Below, piece by piece: positions 7,736-17,185 of a DNA stretch of 35,699 nucleotides. Below the pieces are notes generated by a model. It ran no database searches. It was not told where the DNA came from and worked only from the letters and a program-made list of their open reading frames with translations. The DNA is taken from assembly GCA_002422945.1 (NCBI GenBank), contig DITW01000032.1:1-35699 (forward strand). Direction: 5' to 3'. Within the stretch, counting starts at the first letter, position 1. Each line of letters opens with the position of its first letter. The stretch is from Sphingomonadales bacterium UBA6174 (GTDB taxonomy: Bacteria > Pseudomonadota > Alphaproteobacteria > Sphingomonadales > Sphingomonadaceae). Position numbers and translations under genes: made by a program.

Positions 7736-8629
7736 ATGACGAATCGTTTCTTGCTTTCATTGCTCTCTGCGGCGGCGCTGGCTGTGCCGGGCGCGGCTTT
7801 GGCGGATGAAAATCTGTTTGGTTACAATATGGGGGCGGAAACCTTGCCCAAGGGATCGGGCGAGATCTATGTCTTCAACACGCTTCGTTCCGATAAGGGC
7901 CAAGGCAAATATCGCGCGGTCGATACCGAGATCGAAGGCGAATATGGCGTGACGGATCGGATCACCCTGTCTGCCGCTGCCAGCTTCCTCACCATTGATA
8001 GCAATGGCCTGTTGATTGACGGCTATCTCCCAATGCCGATCGACAAGGGGCCGCGCTTTTCCGGGTTGGAGATGAAAGCCAAGTTCAATGTATTGAGCCC
8101 TGCGCTCGATGATTTCGGGCTGGCGATCATTACTTCGGCGGAGGTCAAGCGGCTTGACCCGCATAGCGGGCAGAAAAAGACCGAATATGAAGCCCGCGTC
8201 ACGCTGGCGGGGCAGAAATATCTGATGCAGGGCCAGTTAGTCTGGGTCGGCAATCTAGGGCTGAAGGCGGGTCATGAAACGCGCAAGGCCATTGCTGATC
8301 TGCCGGAAGGTTTCGACTGGCCGACCGATCCGGAAATGGAAATCGAACTGAGCGCAGGCACAGGGCTGAGCTATCGTGTAGCGCCCAATTGGTTTGTTGG
8401 CGTGGAAACGCAATATGCGTCGGAATATGAAACCGAGGTTGGCCAAGAGCGTTGGTCATGGTTTGCAGGCCCTACCATTCATTATGGGGGCGAAAAATTC
8501 TGGGCGACCTTGACCTGGTTCCCACAGATCAAGGGTGGCGGGGAGACCTATTCCGGCCAGACTGGGCATTTGCATCTGGTTGAAAAGACGAAGAATGAAT
8601 ATCGCCTCAAAATTGGCATGAACTTTTAA
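7736..8629 (+). CDS. secreted DUF6662-like envelope protein
   Basis: A 297-residue protein with a clear Sec signal (cleavage after ALA) and no lipobox. The mature part has alternating polar and hydrophobic strands with many aromatic residues and ends KIGMNF with a terminal Phe, which fits an outer membrane beta-barrel. The opening ENLFGYNMGAETLPKGSGEIY is, as I recall, typical of proteins annotated DUF6662; I could not check this. It is the first gene behind the Fur-like sites and is followed after 12 bases by the FMN-binding protein. A role in the outer membrane part of an iron or electron-transfer system is an inference from context. An AGGGG ribosome site supports the ATG. Confidence 0.75.
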   Translation: MTNRFLLSLLSAAALAVPGAALADENLFGYNMGAETLPKGSGEIYVFNTLRSDKGQGKYRAVDTEIEGEYGVTDRITLSAAASFLTIDSNGLLIDGYLPMPIDKGPRFSGLEMKAKFNVLSPALDDFGLAIITSAEVKRLDPHSGQKKTEYEARVTLAGQKYLMQGQLVWVGNLGLKAGHETRKAIADLPEGFDWPTDPEMEIELSAGTGLSYRVAPNWFVGVETQYASEYETEVGQERWSWFAGPTIHYGGEKFWATLTWFPQIKGGGETYSGQTGHLHLVEKTKNEYRLKIGMNF

Positions 8630-8641
8630 GGGAGTGCGGCA

Positions 8642-9193
8642 ATGGCCCAGATGAAATGGTCGCACGTGATCGCATTGCCGGTGCTTGCCACGGTATCTGC
8701 GCCAGTTTCGGCCACCGAATATCTCTCGGTGGCCGATGCCCAGCGGGTGCTGATCCCTCAGGCTCAGAATTTTATCCCGTTCGCGGTGACGCTCAGTCCG
8801 GCGCAACTGGCGCAAATCAAAAAGGCGTCGGGCGTGCCGCAGCATTCGGCGCAGCCGAAAATATGGCGGGCGATGAATGGCAAGGCGACGATCGGCTGGG
8901 TCATTGTCGATGAAGTGATCGGCAAGCATGAATTCATCACCTATGCCACTGCGATTTCACCTGATGGCCATGTGCTCGGTGTCGAAATCCTGAGCTATCG
9001 GGAATCCAAGGGCGGGCAGGTGCGCGATCCGAAATGGCGCAACATATTTCGGGGCAAGACAGTGCGGGATCAGTTCAAGCTCAACAAGGACATACCCAAT
9101 ATATCGGGAGCGACCTTGTCGTGCCGTAACATTACCGATGGCGTGAAGCGGTTGCTGGCCATTCATGCGCTGGCGCTTGGTCGGGAAGGCTGA
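8642..9193 (+). CDS. periplasmic FMN-binding protein
   Basis: A 183-residue exported protein (signal near residues 5-24, ending VSA) with an FMN-binding domain of the NqrC/RnfG type at about residues 85-175. The flavinylation motif is present as SGAT (residues 155-158, in PNISGATLSCRN). Thr158 is the residue to which ApbE would link FMN through a phosphoester bond. The ApbE gene follows directly, which strengthens the reading. The domain would carry electrons outside the cytoplasm, probably from the membrane protein encoded at 10023-10529. Similar FMN-binding/ApbE pairs serve in extracytoplasmic reduction of metals or other acceptors. GGGAG seven bases before the ATG supports the start. Confidence 0.88.
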   Translation: MAQMKWSHVIALPVLATVSAPVSATEYLSVADAQRVLIPQAQNFIPFAVTLSPAQLAQIKKASGVPQHSAQPKIWRAMNGKATIGWVIVDEVIGKHEFITYATAISPDGHVLGVEILSYRESKGGQVRDPKWRNIFRGKTVRDQFKLNKDIPNISGATLSCRNITDGVKRLLAIHALALGREG

Positions 9194-9194
9194 T

Positions 9195-10019
9195 TTGATT
9201 ACCCGTTGCAGGCCGTTGCTGGGGACGTTTGTCGAGATCTCCGTCCCAGACGCGCATGCGGATGCGATTGATCCGGCGTTTGCAGCCATCGCGCATGTCC
9301 AGCAGTGCATGTCCTTTCATGCCCCGGATAGCGATCTTGGGCGTCTGCGCGATGCGCCTGTGGGCGTGCCGGTCGCGGTGGATCGGGATACCGTGGCGGT
9401 GTTGCGCGTGGCGCGGGCATTATATGATAGCAGCCATGGCCTGTTCGATGTCACCATTGGCCGTGAACTGGTGCGCGATGGGTTTTTGCCGCGCGTATCG
9501 GCCCTGCACCTGCGGCAATATACCGGTTGCGCTGCCGATATTGAGATCATCGACGACAATCATGTCTGCTGTCACCGCCCGATGCTGATCGATCTTGGCG
9601 GGATTGCCAAGGGTTATGCAGTGGACCGGGCGGTAGAGTTTCTTATCGCGCATCAGGTTGATGAAGGGCTGGTGAATGCGGGTGGCGATTTGCGGAGTTT
9701 CGGCGAACGGGTCTGGCCGATTGCCCTGCGCGATGCGGACGATGTGATCCGCTGGACGATCGATCTGCCGGCATGCGCCTTGGCCAGTTCCGCCAATCTC
9801 CATGATCGCCGCCGGTCGCGCGGGCGTATTCGCACAGCGCATATCGGCGATGGTCGCAAGGCAGTGGCTGCCGATCACCGTATCAGCGTGATCGCGGATC
9901 GTTGCATCATCGCGGATGCGATGACGAAAATCGCGATGGCGTCTCCTGCGCTGGCGGTGCCGATGTTCAATACTTATGGGGCGCATTTATTGTCCGATCC
10001 CAATGAAGGAATGATGTAA
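9195..10019 (+). CDS. apbE: FAD:protein FMN transferase (ApbE)
   Basis: ApbE moves FMN from FAD onto a Ser/Thr of exported FMN-binding domains. The family signatures are here: RPLLGTFVEI at the N-terminus, DLGGIAKGYAVD (residues 133-144), NAGGD (161-165), and the metal-binding ADAMTK near the C-terminus. I chose the TTG start at 9195 because GGAAGG lies five bases before it and the protein then opens MITRCRPLLGTFVEI, as the family does. An ATG at 9165 would overlap the previous gene by 29 bases. No signal peptide is evident in either form, so export is unclear and it may act in the cytoplasm or be released by another route. The substrate is very likely the FMN-binding protein just upstream. 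Confidence 0.9.
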   Translation: MITRCRPLLGTFVEISVPDAHADAIDPAFAAIAHVQQCMSFHAPDSDLGRLRDAPVGVPVAVDRDTVAVLRVARALYDSSHGLFDVTIGRELVRDGFLPRVSALHLRQYTGCAADIEIIDDNHVCCHRPMLIDLGGIAKGYAVDRAVEFLIAHQVDEGLVNAGGDLRSFGERVWPIALRDADDVIRWTIDLPACALASSANLHDRRRSRGRIRTAHIGDGRKAVAADHRISVIADRCIIADAMTKIAMASPALAVPMFNTYGAHLLSDPNEGMM

Positions 10020-10022
10020 CCG

Positions 10023-10529
10023 ATGCCCCACCGCCGCACCGCCCGATTGGCCGCATGGCAGCTATGGCTGTTGACCCTGAGCGGTGGCGGTCTGTGGCTG
10101 AGCGGCAGCGCATGGCTGTTGCTGCATTATTACGGCCAAACCGAGGGCGAATTCGGACCGCAGATGAACCCGCTGGAGCCGGATATGTTGACGGTGCATG
10201 GGTTCATGCTGATCCCGGTCTTGCTGGGCATTGGGGGGATGTTCGTTGCGCATATCCCACATGGCTGGTCGCACCGGCATCAACGTATTGCGGGGGTCGT
10301 GCTCGGCGTGGTTTTGGCGGTGCTGATCGTGAGCGGGTATTTGCTCTATTATCTAGGGGATGAGGACTGGCGATCATGGGCCAGCCTTGGCCATTGGGGG
10401 CTGGGGCTTTTATTGCCGCTGGCGTTTGTCTGGCATTATATCAACGGCCAAAAGGCGCGGCGTCGTCCCACCCGCCGACCGCCAAACGGCCAATCGGGCC
10501 GTCAGGAGATCAGGGGGCAGGCGGGATAG
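10023..10529 (+). CDS. four-helix His-rich membrane protein, possible b-type cytochrome
   Basis: A 168-residue inner membrane protein with four predicted helices (about 12-36, 58-78, 88-110, 120-140) and a basic C-terminus. His residues lie at helix positions 35, 59, 77, 80, 124 and 138, a spacing able to hold one or two hemes as in DUF4405/PepSY-type membrane cytochromes that partner flavinylated proteins. The gene starts three bases after the apbE stop, so it belongs to the same operon. I infer that it passes electrons from the quinone pool or NAD(P)H chain to the FMN-binding protein. No family is recognised with certainty and the heme role is unproven. It ends convergent with the metzincin-like gene, only ten bases away. 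Confidence 0.7.
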   Translation: MPHRRTARLAAWQLWLLTLSGGGLWLSGSAWLLLHYYGQTEGEFGPQMNPLEPDMLTVHGFMLIPVLLGIGGMFVAHIPHGWSHRHQRIAGVVLGVVLAVLIVSGYLLYYLGDEDWRSWASLGHWGLGLLLPLAFVWHYINGQKARRRPTRRPPNGQSGRQEIRGQAG

Positions 10530-10539
10530 GCGTTACAAT

Positions 10540-11424
10540 TTATCGGGGCGCCCAGAATACTTCGGTGATGATCTTCTGGCCCTTGCCGATCATGCGTTCA
10601 TAGATGCGGCCACGGCCATCCTTGGTAAAAGCGACGGCCTTGCCCCATTCGGCGGGCGAGTTGCCGGGATCGACATCCGCCGTGCCTTGGTCGTTTAAGG
10701 TCCGAATGCCGAAGTTGGTCGGCAGATGTTGCGGGCCGGTATCGATCACGGTGGCGGCCGCGGTGGTGCTGTTCACAAATTGCGAGGGTGTGCCGCAGGT
10801 CGTCGATGCGACATATATGCAATCGAGCAGCGCATAATCATTATTATTGGGCGCGATGTTCGCTTCCCCATAGGTCCCGCCGCCACCCGGTGCGTTGGTA
10901 TAATCCATGCAGGTACCGAAATTTTTGTTGCTGAAATTGGTATCATCATGGCCAAGGCCGATGGTGTGGCCAATCTCCTGACAGGACACCAATTGCTTCC
11001 ATGCAGGCGTATTATAGGTGGTCAGATTGAAATAGCTGTCGTTCAGCTTGACCGTGCCTTTGACGATATAGCTACCCGACGTCCAGATCTGGGCGATGCC
11101 GAGCCAGCCATTGCTACCATATTTCGCGTTGCAAACTTCGACCGCGTTATTTGGCCCTTTGCAGGTCGAGCGGTTGACGCTGCCCGTTTCGGTGATCGCA
11201 TTTGTCTCCACATAAATGGATGCGTTCCATTGGCTTGATGCTGTGCGGACATAGTCAGCCCATGTGCCGCTTAAGCTCATGCGGATGGGGAGATTAATGG
11301 GGGCGCTCTGCCAACGATAGCTGCCCCATTGGGTCGCCGCCGATGCCGTGCCGGAGATAAGGGCCGCGAACGCCATGATGCATGCTGATACGGGTGGCTG
11401 GCGAAGATAGGAATGGGCTTTCAT
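10540..11424 (-). CDS. secreted metzincin-like protein with QExxHxxGxxH
   Basis: About 294 residues with a Sec signal (cleavage near TASA). The region around residue 150 reads CQEIGHTIGLGHDD, followed by CMDY as the Met-turn (Met174 counting from the upstream ATG). This is the metzincin zinc-protease pattern, except that the first ligand His is Gln150; Glu151, His154 and His160 are kept. Six Cys suggest disulfides. The C-terminal third (after about residue 215) reads like a short adhesion or WD-like domain with GRGRIYERMIGKGQKIITEVFW. Two ATGs lie in a row; GGGAGG is better spaced for the second (11424). The fold is fairly certain, the activity is not, because a zinc ligand is changed. It could be an active variant lineage or a binding protein. 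Confidence 0.72.
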   Translation of the reverse strand: MKAHSYLRQPPVSACIMAFAALISGTASAATQWGSYRWQSAPINLPIRMSLSGTWADYVRTASSQWNASIYVETNAITETGSVNRSTCKGPNNAVEVCNAKYGSNGWLGIAQIWTSGSYIVKGTVKLNDSYFNLTTYNTPAWKQLVSCQEIGHTIGLGHDDTNFSNKNFGTCMDYTNAPGGGGTYGEANIAPNNNDYALLDCIYVASTTCGTPSQFVNSTTAAATVIDTGPQHLPTNFGIRTLNDQGTADVDPGNSPAEWGKAVAFTKDGRGRIYERMIGKGQKIITEVFWAPR

Positions 11425-11442
11425 CATGGCCTCCCGATGAAA

Positions 11443-11462
11443 TATATTAAAAATTTAATATA
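11443..11462 (-). promoter_or_regulatory. perfect AT palindrome before the metzincin gene
   Basis: TATATTAAA and TTTAATATA (9-bp arms, 2-base spacer) lie 18 bases before the gene start on the minus strand. The place fits an operator or a -10 region. No further promoter elements are certain. Confidence 0.4.
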
Positions 11463-11507
11463 CTCCATCCGGCCTGCATCTCCAAACAGCAATGGCTGCG
11501 GGATTGA

Positions 11508-12569
11508 TCAGCCTCTATGGCCATGATTGTTCTGCACATCGATCCGGTCGCGCCAGATTTCGAGCAATGTTTGCGTGCCGGCGACGATTACGGGACCCAA
11601 TACGACGCCATAAGGGCCGAACAGCAATAGCCCGCCGATGATCGCGATAAAGGAGGGCATCGAATGAAGCGCCAATCGCCGCCCGACCAATGTCGGATAG
11701 AGGACATTGTCGACCAGACCGACGACGATCATCCCCCATAGGGTCAGCAAGGTCGCCGATAGGATTTGTCCCTGCATGGCCAAAACAAAAGCGGCGGGCG
11801 CCCAAATGACAAAGGCGCCAAGGAACGGGACGATGGCGAGCAGGCCCATCACCACCCCCCAGAATAATGGCGATGGCAAACCCAGCCACCAGAACATCAG
11901 CCCGCCTAGAAAGCCCTGCAAGGATGCGACTACGATGGTACCATAGACCGAGGCGAAGACCGTGCAGTTGATCCTGTCGACCAGCATGCGAAATTCGCCG
12001 GGTGCGAGCGTGCTGATCCGTTCGACCGCGATCAATGCCCGGTCGTGATCGCGCAGGATGTAGAACAGGAAATAGAAGGTGACGAGCAGGCTGAGAATGC
12101 TTGAAATCGAGCCTTGCACGACGCTGGCGCTCCATTCTCCGAGCGGCGCGGTGATCGCCTGAATCAATTGGTTGAGGTCGAATTGTTCGGTCAGCCAGCG
12201 AATGATCGGGGCAAGTGCGGGGTTGTGTTGCGCCAGCCGCGTCCATGTGGCCGGGGTCATCGCGCTGCTGAGCAGATTACCGCTTTCGATCACCTGATTG
12301 ATGAGGGTGCTGGAAATCAAGACAATTGGCACGACCACGATACAAGCAACGATCGTCACCGTAAGGCTGGTCGCCAAACCCGGCAGCTTGACCATTTCGA
12401 CCATCCGCCGTTCAAGCGGGTAGAATAACACCGCCAGGGTGATCGACCAGACAATGGGCGACAGAAACGGCAAAGCAATCAGCGAACATAAAACTAAACC
12501 CAAGATCAGCGCGGCGGTCAGTGCGCTCATCGCATAATAACGTGGTAGGGGCGTGTGCTCGCTGGCCAA
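11508..12569 (-). CDS. AI-2E family transporter (PerM-like permease)
   Basis: An integral inner membrane protein of about 353 residues with some seven or eight hydrophobic helices. The family pattern is visible: N-terminal helix pair (TAALILGLVLCSLIALPFL, PIVWSITLAVLFYPL), a long periplasmic or cytoplasmic middle segment, FLFYILRDHDR, and the conserved block GLLAIVPFLGAFVIWAPAA. The family includes AI-2 exporters and Na+/H+ antiporters as well as many members without a known substrate, so transport of AI-2 is not implied. The start is uncertain. I prefer the TTG at 12569 with GGGAA upstream; a TTG at 12617 and an ATG at 12530 are alternatives. It ends in the gap next to the metzincin gene and seems to be transcribed alone. 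Confidence 0.85.
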   Translation of the reverse strand: MASEHTPLPRYYAMSALTAALILGLVLCSLIALPFLSPIVWSITLAVLFYPLERRMVEMVKLPGLATSLTVTIVACIVVVPIVLISSTLINQVIESGNLLSSAMTPATWTRLAQHNPALAPIIRWLTEQFDLNQLIQAITAPLGEWSASVVQGSISSILSLLVTFYFLFYILRDHDRALIAVERISTLAPGEFRMLVDRINCTVFASVYGTIVVASLQGFLGGLMFWWLGLPSPLFWGVVMGLLAIVPFLGAFVIWAPAAFVLAMQGQILSATLLTLWGMIVVGLVDNVLYPTLVGRRLALHSMPSFIAIIGGLLLFGPYGVVLGPVIVAGTQTLLEIWRDRIDVQNNHGHRG

Positions 12570-12670
12570 GATGCGTTCCCATATGATCTGGATTTTTACG
12601 CATACTCTATTGGGCAAATATACCTGATGGTTGAGCTTAATCCATGCCGGGCCGCTACGCGAATAGATAT

Positions 12671-12700
12671 TTTCAGGTCGCCGGATTTGGCGACCTGAAA
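12671..12700 (-). terminator. strong hairpin after the PilZ gene
   Basis: A perfect 12-bp inverted repeat (12671-12682 with 12689-12700, arm TTTCAGGTCGCC) with a 6-base loop follows the stop of the PilZ gene at 12719 by 18 bases on the minus strand. It lacks a true T-run (ATATC follows) but its place and stability favour a terminator. Confidence 0.6.
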
Positions 12701-12718
12701 TGGGCGATTATATGCAAC

Positions 12719-13111
12719 TCAGCCAATACGCAGGCCGGGGCGCTTGAAGGCGGTGTCCGGTTTGTAACGGTCGCAGACGTGCCATTTGCCCGGTGTTTCA
12801 TCGATCACCTGAATGCTGCGCGGCTTGGGCTGGATCAATGAAGGGTCGATGTCCTGATCGAGCAATATGCCGAAATTCTGTCTGAAAACCCAACGCACAA
12901 CGCCGGTCACGCGCTGCCCTTGCGGGAAATGGACGGTCACTTGATCGCCCTCCAAAGGGGCTACGGATTTTGAAAGCGCGCCGATCCCCCGGTTTGACAG
13001 GTTGCGCGCGACAATTTCCTGTAGCGGTCGACCGCCGCGCGACATTTGCAGCACGATCAACCGCGTCTGACGCACATCGCGCTGTTCGCTATTCTGTTCC
13101 TGCTCCGGCAT
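12719..13111 (-). CDS. PilZ domain protein
   Basis: A 130-residue cytoplasmic protein that is essentially a single PilZ domain, the common c-di-GMP receptor. The second conserved motif is seen as NLSNRGIG (family D/NxSxxG) after an Arg-rich stretch (RDVRQTR) that can serve as the RxxxR arginine motif. Strands such as QVTVHFPQGQRVTGVVRWVFRQNFGILLD follow in the usual order. The ATG at 13111 was chosen because GAGGG sits five bases before it; longer readings start from codons without a ribosome site. A second, tandem PilZ protein is encoded upstream on the same strand. Binding of c-di-GMP is likely from the motifs but not certain. Confidence 0.82.
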   Translation of the reverse strand: MPEQEQNSEQRDVRQTRLIVLQMSRGGRPLQEIVARNLSNRGIGALSKSVAPLEGDQVTVHFPQGQRVTGVVRWVFRQNFGILLDQDIDPSLIQPKPRSIQVIDETPGKWHVCDRYKPDTAFKRPGLRIG

Positions 13112-13305
13112 TGAAACCCTCATGCTTCTAGAATGACCATATATCGATGCCGCCGATATTCGTGTGCATATCCCGGCCACGGCACGCCAGCATCTGGCTG
13201 TAATCTATGCCGAATATAAGTTAATGGATCGAAAACGGGCCTGCGCACTTCTCATCAATCCGGTCATCTGCCCCAATGGCTGCGCATCAATGGCTGATTT
13301 GTTGC

Positions 13306-13914
13306 TCATTTTTTGCGATGGTGCATGGCGATGGCCCATTGTGTCAGTTCGGCAAAGGTAAGTTCCCGGAAAAAGGTGAGGCCGACCTGATTGGCCTTGG
13401 TCCAGCATATTTTGGCGCGGCGCGAATCAAGGCCTTCGACGATGATCGTGACTTCTTGGTCGATACGCAGGCCGTCCATGATGATTTTTGCGCCGCCTTG
13501 AGAAACATCCAGCACGGAAATATGGTGCAACTGCTGGCCGATATAGAGATCGGCCTTGCATGGAATATTGATGCGGGGCGCGCGCTGGACATTGCCATCT
13601 AGGACACGCCGCGACATTTTTTGCAGCACATCCGTGACATCGATCCGACGATTGAACTGCACGCCGATTCGCCCTTCCTTGGCCCAGACGATATGTCCGA
13701 CCAGATCGAGATTGCCGAGCATCTGGACAGTGATCGATGCGCCAACCTCTATGTCGGTATGGACATGGCCCATCATGCCTTCGGGCGAGAGGTTGCGCAC
13801 CAGGCAGAGGCCCTGAAATGTGCCTATGCTGATGGCGACAGGGCGAAAAATCGTCGTGATGCGATCAGCAGCCTGATGTTCGGTCGCACATTCGCTGACG
13901 GACGGGGAACGCAT
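13306..13914 (-). CDS. tandem PilZ domain protein
   Basis: A 202-residue protein with two PilZ-like halves. The first (about 15-95) has NLSPEGMMG, the second (about 108-190) has RAPRINIPCKADL followed by DVSQGGAKI, which is a complete RxxxR plus DxSxxG c-di-GMP site. The first half lacks a clean arginine motif, so it may be a structural or dimerising copy. It lies 195 bases before the single-domain PilZ gene on the same strand; the gap is large enough for a separate promoter. The pair may set cell-surface or motility output in response to c-di-GMP, but no target gene is near. Confidence 0.82.
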   Translation of the reverse strand: MRSPSVSECATEHQAADRITTIFRPVAISIGTFQGLCLVRNLSPEGMMGHVHTDIEVGASITVQMLGNLDLVGHIVWAKEGRIGVQFNRRIDVTDVLQKMSRRVLDGNVQRAPRINIPCKADLYIGQQLHHISVLDVSQGGAKIIMDGLRIDQEVTIIVEGLDSRRAKICWTKANQVGLTFFRELTFAELTQWAIAMHHRKK

Positions 13915-14256
13915 GAACTGGCCTCACTCGGTACGCGGCGGCAATAATCTACGAAATATTTCAAGATACTTACGCCTACAAATTTGAAAGGCCCTGATCG
14001 CAGAAAGGGCTAAATGAATGTTTAAGTCTCGCGCCATATTGAGGGTAAAGGCAGAATACACCTTGATGCCGCGTTGCTTTTCAGGCTTATCGATGGCGCT
14101 TGAAAAAGGTGTGCATATGGTGTGCGATGCTTATTCCGTTGTGCGAAGCAGCATAAACCTGTACCGGACGGCCGATAATAAGCGGCGCCGGTGTGAAACT
14201 GCACGAGGCTCGGCTGATGCAGATGGAACTCCTCTTGTTTGAAAAGATCTCCTGAT
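13915..14256. other. intergenic region, helicase leader
   Basis: This 342-base divergent gap carries the promoters of the tandem PilZ gene (left) and the DEAD-box helicase (right). The right half has several short inverted repeats (for example around 14163-14195, CCGG with GCCGG) and could be a structured leader, as is known for cold-induced RNA helicases in other bacteria. A 74-codon open frame at 14018-14242 has no ribosome site or recognisable product. Confidence 0.4.
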
Positions 14257-16236
<1,980 letters not shown>

Positions 16237-16242
16237 ATCCTT

Positions 16243-16695
16243 ATGCTGACGATCCTCGTTGATGCCGATGCCTGCCCGGTGAAGGAGGAGATCTATAAGG
16301 TCGCCTATCGCCATGAGGTATCGGTGGTGGTCGTCAGCAACAGCCTGATCCGCATCCCGGCGCATCCGTTGATTTCCCGTGCCATTGTCAGCGACAGCTT
16401 CGATGCTGCCGATGACTGGATCGTGGAGCGGGCGGATGCCGATGCGGTCGTGGTGACGGCAGATATATTATTGGCGGATCGCTGCTTGAAATTGGGGGCG
16501 GCGGTGATTGCGCCCAATGGCAAGCCGTTCACGATGGCGTCGATTGGCGCAGCGGTTGCCATCCGTGCGATCATGGCGGATTTGCGCGCCGGTGGTGATG
16601 CGATTGGCGGACCTCCACCGTTCGGCAAGACTGATCGGTCGCGCTTTTTATCCGCGCTGGATCAGGCCTTGGTGCAGTTAAAACGGGGGCGCTGA
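16243..16695 (+). CDS. YaiI/YqxD family protein (DUF188)
   Basis: A 150-residue cytoplasmic protein with the whole DUF188 pattern: N-terminal ILVDADACPVKEEIYKVA, the middle SDSFDAADDWIVERADADAVVVTADILLADRCL and the C-terminal GGPPPFGKTDRSRFLSALD. The family has a PIN-like nuclease fold with conserved Asp residues (here in DADACP and TADILLADR), but its biological role is not settled. The gene starts six bases after the helicase stop, so the two are probably co-transcribed, which fits some role in RNA metabolism. The length equals that of the E. coli member. Confidence 0.92.
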   Translation: MLTILVDADACPVKEEIYKVAYRHEVSVVVVSNSLIRIPAHPLISRAIVSDSFDAADDWIVERADADAVVVTADILLADRCLKLGAAVIAPNGKPFTMASIGAAVAIRAIMADLRAGGDAIGGPPPFGKTDRSRFLSALDQALVQLKRGR

Positions 16696-16702
16696 TCGCC
16701 GT

Positions 16703-17185
16703 TTAGAATAGGCCGTGGCTGCCGCCGACTGCACCGATGACCGCGATCACGCTCGCTGCCAATAAGATCCGATGCGCCCGTTCCATCCGTCGGAAATCCG
16801 CGGCGGGGGTTTGGGAATTGAGCATCCGACGATGCAGGAATAGCGGTTCCAGCACGAACAGCATCACGAAGAATATCAGCCACACGCCCAGCATCGCGTG
16901 CATCCACCAATAATGCTGGAGATCGGCAAAGCGGCTCCATAAATCGGCGCGATCTGTCATCCAGAATCCGCTCGCGCCCGCCAATAAGACCCAGATCTTG
17001 GCTTGAGGCGCGAAGCGTCCTTCGATGCGGTGAAAGGCTTTGAGACGATCATCCGGTCGTTCTGCTGCGTGGATGGCGGGCATCAGGACCAAGGTGACCA
17101 AACCGACGCCGCCGATCCAGAACAGCACGGCCACGACATGCACGACACGGGCGAGCGTAAAATCATCCATCGATTGGGTGCCCAT
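16703..17185 (-). CDS. four-helix membrane protein, CopD-like
   Basis: A 160-residue inner membrane protein with four hydrophobic helices (about 10-35, 62-80, 90-112, 138-158). The first helix, ARVVHVVAVLFWIGGVGLV, recalls CopD and related cytochrome-like membrane domains; His residues near the membrane (VVHVV, LQHYWWMHAML, AHRILL) could bind heme or copper. It overlaps the DUF1971 gene and follows the truncated hemoglobin, so the three form one transcript. The start may be the ATG at 17185 or the one at 17170, which overlaps the previous stop by eight bases. Function is unknown; a link with oxygen, nitric oxide or respiration is inferred only from the hemoglobin neighbour. Confidence 0.72.
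   Translation of the reverse strand: MGTQSMDDFTLARVVHVVAVLFWIGGVGLVTLVLMPAIHAAERPDDRLKAFHRIEGRFAPQAKIWVLLAGASGFWMTDRADLWSRFADLQHYWWMHAMLGVWLIFFVMLFVLEPLFLHRRMLNSQTPAADFRRMERAHRILLAASVIAVIGAVGGSHGLF

Noticed and set aside
14018..14242. 74-codon open frame before the helicase
   Set aside because: No ribosome site, no family features, and it overlaps the likely helicase leader.
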